From: Magicicada septendecula
Lineage: Eukaryota > Arthropoda > Insecta > Hemiptera > Cicadidae
Assembly: GCA_034769895.1 (NCBI GenBank)
Contig: CM068370.1
Location: 46,366,344-46,430,343 of the forward strand
Length of the DNA: 64,000 bases
Direction of reading: 5' to 3'
The notes under the pieces were generated by a model. It saw only the letters and a list, made by a program, of their open reading frames with translations. It was not told where the DNA came from and made no database searches. This document shows, in pieces, positions 57,133 through 64,000 of the stretch; the first letter of the stretch is position 1; each line of letters begins with the position of its first letter. A program made the translations under genes and the position numbers.

Positions 57133-57181
57133 TAATATAATTTTTATGTAACATGGATGCCAGCATTTCTGTTGCGTTACA

Positions 57182-58792
57182 TATGCTCCCCCTCCTAAAA
57201 AAGTTTAGTTTACCTGAATGAAGTTTAGGTCAAATAAACTTGTCTTTTTCACATGCCTTTTCTTCATATCAATATTAATGGTTGACGATGGGATTCTCAA
57301 TGTAACTTCATTAGACTAGTATTAATAATTCTTTATTTAATAACATTTCATCATTTTAATTAACATTCTTGATCATTTTTAATTTCTGTAAACAGTATTT
57401 GTTGATAGTTGGCTACAATATTCAATGGTACTTTAGGTTCACATCTCTTCTACTTATAATTACTGTAATCACTGTATTTCTCAATTATTCTTCTGTCATC
57501 TAATTTCCTTCTGTTTTCTTCATCCTACTCTTTTGGAAACTGAGGTCATTCTTGCAACTATTCTAATATTCCTTAAATATTTAATTTCCCTAACAATCCC
57601 TAATATGTGCGTTGGTACAGTTCAGAGAGGCACTGTTTGGCTTCATACTCTGCTGCCCACACCACACCTTAATATAGTACTGCTGGAATTCATCTACAGT
57701 CAGCTATAAAATATAATAATCTCCTAATAATCTCTTTAATTACTTAATAATAAATATTTGGGAAAATTTTTTTTTTCTTTGTTGCTTTTATATTTCTTCA
57801 TTACTATCCTTCATACTTTGTGATTCCATTTTAGTTTCCTTAAACATTCTTTGATATTAAATCTGACAGTTATCATTTGTAATTAATTTTGTTTTTCATT
57901 CTTGTTGTGATTATAATGCTAAGTATCTTCTTCATTTGTTTTTCTGATCTCAATATTTTCTAAATAGTTATTGTGTGATAATCATTATAACTGTGTTTCT
58001 GACTAAATACAGTCCTTAGCTCAACTATTATTTTTCTTATCGTATTTCATTATTTTGGCTGTTTATTTTTCAATGAATTATGTTCATAAATACTCTTTAA
58101 TCATTATAACTGTGTTTCTGACTAAATACAGTCCTTAGCTCAACTATTATTTTTCTTATCGTATTTCATTATTTTGGCTGTTTATTTTTCAATGAATTAT
58201 GTTCATAAATACTCTTTCTTTCTTGTTTTCTTTAATATTACATTGGTTACATTCAATCGTTTACTGAAGTTGTTTCCTTCACTTGGCAATGTGGTATGTA
58301 TTTTAGGTCATACGACTTTTCTCTTTCTTTATTTTGCATAGGTAGATTTGAGATAAAAACTTTTATCTTGGGGTTTCATTATTCATTATTCACTCTATTT
58401 CTTTGTAGACGTTTAGTAATAATTCTAGCTTTCTTCTGTAATCTTGGGGTTTCATTATTCATTATTCACACTATTTCTTTGTAGATGTTTAGTAATAATT
58501 CTCGCTTTCTTCTGTAATCTTGGGGTTTGTTATTAACTCTTCTTAATACCTTCTTCATAACTATATTTTAATTCAGACTTACTTCATTTTGAATGACATT
58601 TTTTTTTCTATTTATTTTATTGTTCAACAAATTCTCTTTTATTTACAAGTGTTGTTTTCTTCAAAATCGATAATAAGTGGTTCTTATTGTATTTTAGAAT
58701 TTAGTGGTTGTATTCAAATTCAAATTCTTTTTAAATTCCAATTATTTTCTCTTCAAGACTGGTAATAAGTTGTTCTTATTGTATTTTAGAAT
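57182..58792 (-). other. G2 3' non-coding region with tandem repeats
   Basis: Mirror of 35895-37504 in G1, including the 119-bp duplicated unit (about 57978-58215) and the ~74-bp repeat (about 58365-58527). No open frame is supported. Confidence 0.85.
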
Positions 58793-61437
58793 TTATTCAT
58801 AATATTTCTTTATGGACTCCTGATTGTATGTTCCCTTAATCCTTTTCATGATAGGGTTCATTATTTCATATGTATTGTTATTATTATTTTTTGTTATCAC
58901 ATATGGCCCAGTATATAATAATAATAATTTTTTAGTTATTCCCTCTAGAGTGCTTGGTAGCTCCCTGTTTCTTACTAATATTTTCTCGCCCACTTGGTAC
59001 TTAATTGGTTTTGGATTATTCTTTTCATATTTCCTTTTCTTCATTTCCGCCTTTTCCATTACTCGGTTATAAAATTTAACGGTTTCAAATTGATATTCTG
59101 TGTTATTTGGAAAGTTTATAATATCCTGGATTTCTCTAGGTGGAAGCCTTTCAAACATAACAGTATAAGGGGTATTTTCAATGGATTGATGGTAAGATAT
59201 ATTTAAGAACTCTTCGGTCAGTGACAAGTATTCGTACCACCTTCTCTGTTGGTCATGACAGTAAGTTCGGAGTATTCTGCCAACTTCCCTCAACACACGT
59301 TCTGCCGGATTACTGCTGGGGTGGTATACTGAAGTCTTATATGTTCCAATGTTGTGTTTTAAAAGATTATTTCTCCATTTACAGCCCTTGAATTATGTAC
59401 CATGATCGGTAATAATAGATGACGGTTTACCAATCTCTGTTATGTAACGTACAATGACTATTTCCAGAATTTTCTTGGTCGTGGCTCTGCTAATAGCGTA
59501 GAGTTTAGTGTATTTGGAAAAGTGATCAAAAATAATAATTATGAATTTATATCTATGGTTTCCTCCACTGCGTGGGAATGGTCCACATATAACCAGAAAT
59601 ACTTTCTCCAGCTTATATTTGGATGTGATAGGGATCATGACTCCCTCCTTCTTCTCATTATTATGTTTAACCATCTGGCAGATGTGACATGCTTGTATAG
59701 ATTTTTGTACTTTTCTGGTTATATTTTTTATGTACACTTGTTCTTCCAGGGCTTTGACGATTTTCATGGTTCCCATGTGTCCATATCGTTCATGGTATCC
59801 AATATCAATTTGTTTTCCACAGCGGTGGGAATTACTAGTTTCCAGTTTATTTGTTTAGGGGTGACCTTAATAAATAATCGATCATCATGTATACAGTAAT
59901 ATTTAGTAATAACTTCATCAGCACTTTGTATCTTCTGGCGTGTGTTTATTAATTTGGGATCCGATTTTTGGTGTTGATTAATTTCATTTGTAATAATTTC
60001 CAAATCCTTCCGACTCTTAATGACATGGTACACTTTTGCAATCTCTTCCTTTTCTCCTTCGAACGATTGGTCTTGTATGTTTATTCAGGACAAGATATCG
60101 GCTGCTATGTTCTTTCTTCCAGGTATATATTCCCAATCAATGCAATACTCTTGCAATGCAAGGACCCATCTAGTTAGCAGGCCATGACTAAGTTTACATC
60201 TTTTTAGAAATGAAATTGATTTATGGTCACTTCTTACTGTCACTGGGTATCCGAGTATGTAAGTTCTAAATTTATTGCATGCGTATACTACACTTAGCAG
60301 CTCCTTCTCGGTAACGTTATAATTGCGTTCGCAGTTGTTAAGCACTCTGCTGGCGAAGCTGATTACCATATGATGTCCTTCTTTATCTTCTTGATATAGG
60401 GTAGCTCCTAACCTAACATTGCTCGCGTCACAATTTAAATAAAAGCGTTTGTTAAAAACAGGGTGGTACAACATAACTGTTTCTAAAAATTTCTTCTTGA
60501 TTAATTGCAGAATTTTATCTTGTTCTGGTCCCCAGGCCCATTTGTCTTTGGATGATAATTGTTTCTGAAACTTGGCAGTTACTTCTGAATAGTTATCTTG
60601 GAATTTTCGGTAATAGTTACAAATTCCAAGAAAGGATTGTAGCTGTTTTCTATTTTTTGGAGTAGGGAACAGTTGAATTGCTTCTACCTTTTCTGTTGAA
60701 GGTGTGATACCCTCCTCAGACAAATTAAAACCTAAGAACTTTACTTGATTGGCGATAAATTTAGATTTATTCAGCTTAAGTGTTATGTTGTTTTCGGATA
60801 ATTTTCTCAGTACCTGTTCCACCCGCTCGCAATGTTCATCCCAATGTGAAGAAGTTATAAGTAGGTCATCTACATAGACCGTAGTGAACTGCAGTGTTTC
60901 TTGTCCCAATACTTGGTCCATACATTTTACAAATATTGCAACAGAATTAATTAGTCCGAAAGGTAGCCTTTTAAATTGACAGTTCCTTCCGTTCTTTTTC
61001 GGGACTGCCACTATGGGACTGGTATATGGTGATTGACTATATTCTATTATGTCATCTTGAATCATACGATTAATCTCGTCCCGGACTTCGTTTTTTATGG
61101 AATAAGCAATTGGGTATGATTTTCTGCGAAAGTCCACTGGTTCTTTAAAATTTATTACACACTGATATCCTTTTACTTTACCTGGAGCATTGGAGAATAC
61201 ATGTTTGTGTTTATTATATATTTGAATTAAATTTTCGGCCTGTACCTTACTTACTTGTCGACAAGTTTTTTCCCTTTGGAATTCTCGGACCTCTTCTAAC
61301 TTACATTGCCACAGTTCAGGATTATCGTCCTCATATTGAATGACTTCTGGTAATTTGTTTTTCTTACAACAGTAGCTTTTTATGGCTAGACATCTGGTGT
61401 TATCTGGAACGGTTCTACTAGTGTCAACTAATTCGGC
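58793..61437 (-). pseudogene. G2 pol, same RT deletion and integrase change, plus own lesions
   Basis: RT: KKNGRN joined to CQFKRLPFGL near 60985, as in G1; YVDD intact. TGA at 60087-60085 where G1 has CGA (after DILS). One base is missing near 59797, shifting the frame at the integrase zinc region. TAA at 59395-59393 replaces CAA of TDHGTQF. LVICGPFPRS has Val (codon 59593-59591) for the first catalytic Asp. It ends SIKKYYE at 58793. Confidence 0.88.
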
Positions 61438-61888
61438 TGTCCATAATCCCTTCTTCGGATGTTAAAGATATTATACCTTTATGTAAGTCAATTACTGCGG
61501 AATGCTGGCGCAATACATCGCATCCAATCAATACATTGAACGTTAATCCCGTTGCGACCAATAATCCTATTGGTAGGGTCATATTATTATTGGTAAGATC
61601 GAGCGATACTTGTTTTTTAACTGTTTTATTTTGTCGCCCAGTGACTCCGATAATTATCACATTATTGACAGGTAAGGTCGGTATGGGCAACTGGCCTTCT
61701 CGCTGTATTTTTTCAAGTTCAGTACTGTCTATCAAATATATGTTAGATCCAGTATCTATCATTATGGTAGATTGTACCCCATTTAATTTTGCTGTTACAT
61801 ATATGATTTCGTTATTACTATTACTGTTTACATGTTTCTTATCCTCTTCCAATAAATCTTCTCTAATATTCTTTAAATAGTGGTGTTA
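61424..61888 (-). CDS. G2 aspartic protease frame
   Basis: IMIDTGSNIYLID with DTG, and GCDVLRQHSAV. Tyr replaces the Ser of G1 after SNI. No ATG; the frame relation to pol is the same +1 step as in G1. Confidence 0.8.
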
Positions 61889-61991
61889 TTAATTACAGTT
61901 ATGGTATTATTATTCTTAATTTTGTTTACAAGTCGTTGTTCCCCAAGATTACGGTTCAGTGAAGGGTATTCATTATTTTTCACTGCCTCTG

Positions 61992-63848
61992 TTAGTTTAA
62001 ATAAGGGCTTACCCCCTCTTCTCTATTTTCATTTGGATTATTATGTTGATTTAGTACAGTTTCGGTGCGGTCCTCTGTATTAGGTTCCGCTATCCTATGA
62101 TTTCTTTCAAGTGGATAGTTGTCTTCACGCCGGGACTGGTCATAATGATTGTCATATTGGTGACTCCTTGGGTAATACCGTCGCTGATTACCTTGAGGCC
62201 TGGAGTAGATGTAATTAACGTTATGCCTATAATTATTGGGTCGTCTGTCCCCATCTCCTCTATTATTGCGACTATCGCGGTAATTATAAGTATTATTGCC
62301 ACGATAATTATAGTTCCTGGAATTATTATTCGTGTGCTCATGTTGGGTTCTATTTGCATTAACGTTCTGCGCAGGTCGATTGTGATCATTATTATGAGAA
62401 TTGGTTGGTGGCGCGTTATTATTATACTTCTGATATTTATAGTTTAACATCCTATTTCTTTGGTATTGGTTCTCGTGCTCATAATTCTCAAGGAATTTGG
62501 CCATGGCTGAAATCGTTTTGATTTGGCTACACATACGTGCATTTTTTATCCCTTCCTCGTAATGGTAGGATAGTTGTATCACCAAAAATTCTTTGGGAAT
62601 TCTGGGCTCTAAGTTCTGTGCCATACATACTTTTCCTAGAAAGTATGAAGTAGGAGACTGGCCTATGTTTGTTTCGTATCGACCGTTACTCAAATTATTT
62701 CTAATCATGTTCTGGGTCGATTCAGACCAATATTTCTCTTTAAATTGTTTTTTGAATTCGGTCATGTCCAGTATATCCGGGCGCACCGCTGTCCACCAAT
62801 TATCATAGGTACCTTTAAATGTCTCGTCAATCATACTGCGTATAATACTCCAGCGATTTTCTCTATTTTTTGTAATCATCTCTTCCAACCTCTTTAAAAA
62901 TTCCATCAGATTGCGCTTGTAATTACGAAAATTAATCGACTCCCGGTTCTCGTGGTTATTTGTATGACTATGTTGGCATGTCCTATCACGCCATGAATCT
63001 ACTTCTTCTTGCAATTGTAATTCACGTCTACTAATTTCCTCTATTTTATTTTTACTGGTATTAATTTGACCTTCCATACTGTTTAAATTTCCATAGACTC
63101 TTTCGAGTCGTTCACCCATGTCTGTCTGTATTTGCGTAATCCCTTCCTTATTCTCTTCCCGTACCTGATGTACTTTGTTTTGAATTTGCTCATATTTTCC
63201 GACAGTTTCCTGTTGGATTTCTTCGACCAATGTTTTACTCTCAATTTTTATGTCATTAATTTTATTTTGTAGTTCTTCACGAACCTGTACTATTGTTTCG
63301 TTAGTTTTTTCTAACCCTTCATTTGTTTTGGCTATTTCTAATTTTCTTTCCTCATTATTTTGGTCCACCTTCTGGTTAATTGTCACATGAAGATTTTCAA
63401 TTTTTTCATTAATTTGCCTTAAATTTTCTTCATGTATTTGTAAAATGTCTTCCTTCATTTGTTTTAAACCCTCATCATTCCTATCTAACATTTCGTGAAT
63501 TTGTTTTGAGGTTTCTTTAATTTCCTCATTTGTTTTCCTGGAGTTTTCCTCCAGTCTCTTTGAGTTTTCATTAATTTCCTCTTTCTGTTTATTAAATTGT
63601 TCTGCCTTAAATTTCATCATCTCCTGCCAACTTGGTATTTCTCTGACTCCCACTTTATCTATTTGGTCCCCTTGGGCCTCTTCTCCAACTGGTTCCCTTT
63701 CCTTGTCCATAATAATTTCAGTTTCCGCTATTTCGTCTGTCTGTTGTTCCATTTCACTGTCTGTTATTAGTTCTATTTCCTGTTCTTGTTCATCTATTTC
63801 CTTCTCCGTTTCTCCTGCCCTAATCCTTGATTTACCTCTGGTATGCAT
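61992..63848 (-). CDS. G2 gag, 618 codons, intact
   Basis: ATG at 63848. Long charged coiled-coil half, Gag-like middle (WWTAVRPDILDMTEF), Asn/Arg/Tyr-rich C-terminus (YSRPQGNQRRYYPRSHQYDN). No zinc knuckle. It reads through the CGA (62243-62241) that is TGA in G1. Because of a fifth G in the run near 62015 it ends VSPYLN instead of stopping six codons earlier. Confidence 0.88.
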   Translation of the reverse strand: MHTRGKSRIRAGETEKEIDEQEQEIELITDSEMEQQTDEIAETEIIMDKEREPVGEEAQGDQIDKVGVREIPSWQEMMKFKAEQFNKQKEEINENSKRLEENSRKTNEEIKETSKQIHEMLDRNDEGLKQMKEDILQIHEENLRQINEKIENLHVTINQKVDQNNEERKLEIAKTNEGLEKTNETIVQVREELQNKINDIKIESKTLVEEIQQETVGKYEQIQNKVHQVREENKEGITQIQTDMGERLERVYGNLNSMEGQINTSKNKIEEISRRELQLQEEVDSWRDRTCQHSHTNNHENRESINFRNYKRNLMEFLKRLEEMITKNRENRWSIIRSMIDETFKGTYDNWWTAVRPDILDMTEFKKQFKEKYWSESTQNMIRNNLSNGRYETNIGQSPTSYFLGKVCMAQNLEPRIPKEFLVIQLSYHYEEGIKNARMCSQIKTISAMAKFLENYEHENQYQRNRMLNYKYQKYNNNAPPTNSHNNDHNRPAQNVNANRTQHEHTNNNSRNYNYRGNNTYNYRDSRNNRGDGDRRPNNYRHNVNYIYSRPQGNQRRYYPRSHQYDNHYDQSRREDNYPLERNHRIAEPNTEDRTETVLNQHNNPNENREEGVSPYLN

Positions 63849-63940
63849 GTTTATTCTCCCACAGTTGCCTGCTCTGGTTAAGTAATGTTATTATAATTAT
63901 AGTTACTTAACTTAAGCCCTACACTGGTTGAGCGCCAATT

Positions 63941-64000
63941 TGTTATAAGATGACTACTTGCGTCTTATAATGTGTCACACAATATTAGCCTATTCGTTGC
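63941..64000 (-). repeat. G2 5' LTR, first 60 bp in window
   Basis: tgttataagatgactacttg onward is the reverse complement of the G1 5' LTR end (30669-30728). Confidence 0.92.

Larger units (their letters stand above)
57133..64000 (-). mobile_element. Gypsy-like element G2, inverted near-copy of G1, runs off the window
   Basis: 3' LTR reduced to ~49 bp (57133-57181, reverse complement of TGTAACGCAACAG onward). Polypurine tract at 57182-57196, interior to 63940, 5' LTR from 63941 beyond the window end. The interior is 6,759 bp against 6,776 in G1; most of the difference is the 18-bp insertion in G1 pol. The primer site is at about 63920-63937. Confidence 0.92.

Overview
The window is AT-rich, gene-poor eukaryotic DNA, almost certainly from an arthropod and most likely an insect. 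It carries mariner, Penelope-like, I/jockey-like LINE, Ty3/Gypsy-like and BEL/Pao elements, long dinucleotide microsatellites and a decayed-repeat background. No rRNA, tRNA, bacterial operon or CRISPR signal was seen. The species cannot be fixed from the sequence. At most one or two host exons are visible: a good candidate at 10280-10555 and a weak one at 28034-28159.

Layout. (1) 1-6507: two copies of a non-autonomous-looking LTR element family ('family A'). The right-hand copy (1848-6507, minus strand) is structurally complete, with LTRs, a primer-binding-like site, a polypurine tract and a 4-bp target duplication, but has no recognisable pol. (2) 7233-9635: a satellite of 177-bp and about 267-bp monomers. 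A piece of this satellite also sits inside one LTR of family A. (3) 9720-12640: a mariner relic, a probable terminal host exon with an in-frame TAG, and a LINE relic. (4) 13583-14909: a dead mariner with TIRs. (5) about 15160-18950: a dead Penelope-like element (RT plus GIY-YIG) interrupted by a 5'-truncated LINE with a 5-bp target duplication. (6) 20150-25060: a nearly full-length I-type LINE on the minus strand (endonuclease, RT, RNase H, C-terminal Cys motif), plus tail fragments and two histone-type stem-loops. (7) 25260-28160: a pogo/Tigger-like relic, microsatellites and a weak exon.

(8) 28338-64000 is the most striking part. A Gypsy-like element with 2.39-kb LTRs ('G1', plus strand) has a 17.06-kb rearranged BEL/Pao element inserted in its 3' LTR, with a 5-bp target duplication. 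It is followed by a nearly identical inverted copy ('G2', minus strand) that runs off the window. G1 and G2 share an in-frame deletion removing the RT motif-A aspartate and an Asp-to-Val change at the first integrase catalytic site, so neither could encode active enzymes. The BEL composite holds 5,024-bp tandem units in which minus-strand gag-pol blocks alternate with short plus-strand RNase H-region segments. It ends in a plus-strand RNase H-integrase block and a complete LTR. This looks like a product of template switching or recombination, although assembly error must be excluded.

How the parts relate. Insertion order can be read directly: the LINE went into the Penelope element, and BEL went into the G1 LTR after G1 integrated. 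Most elements are dead. Several premature stops are CGA-to-TGA changes, two of them demonstrable by comparing G1 with G2, which fits CpG deamination.
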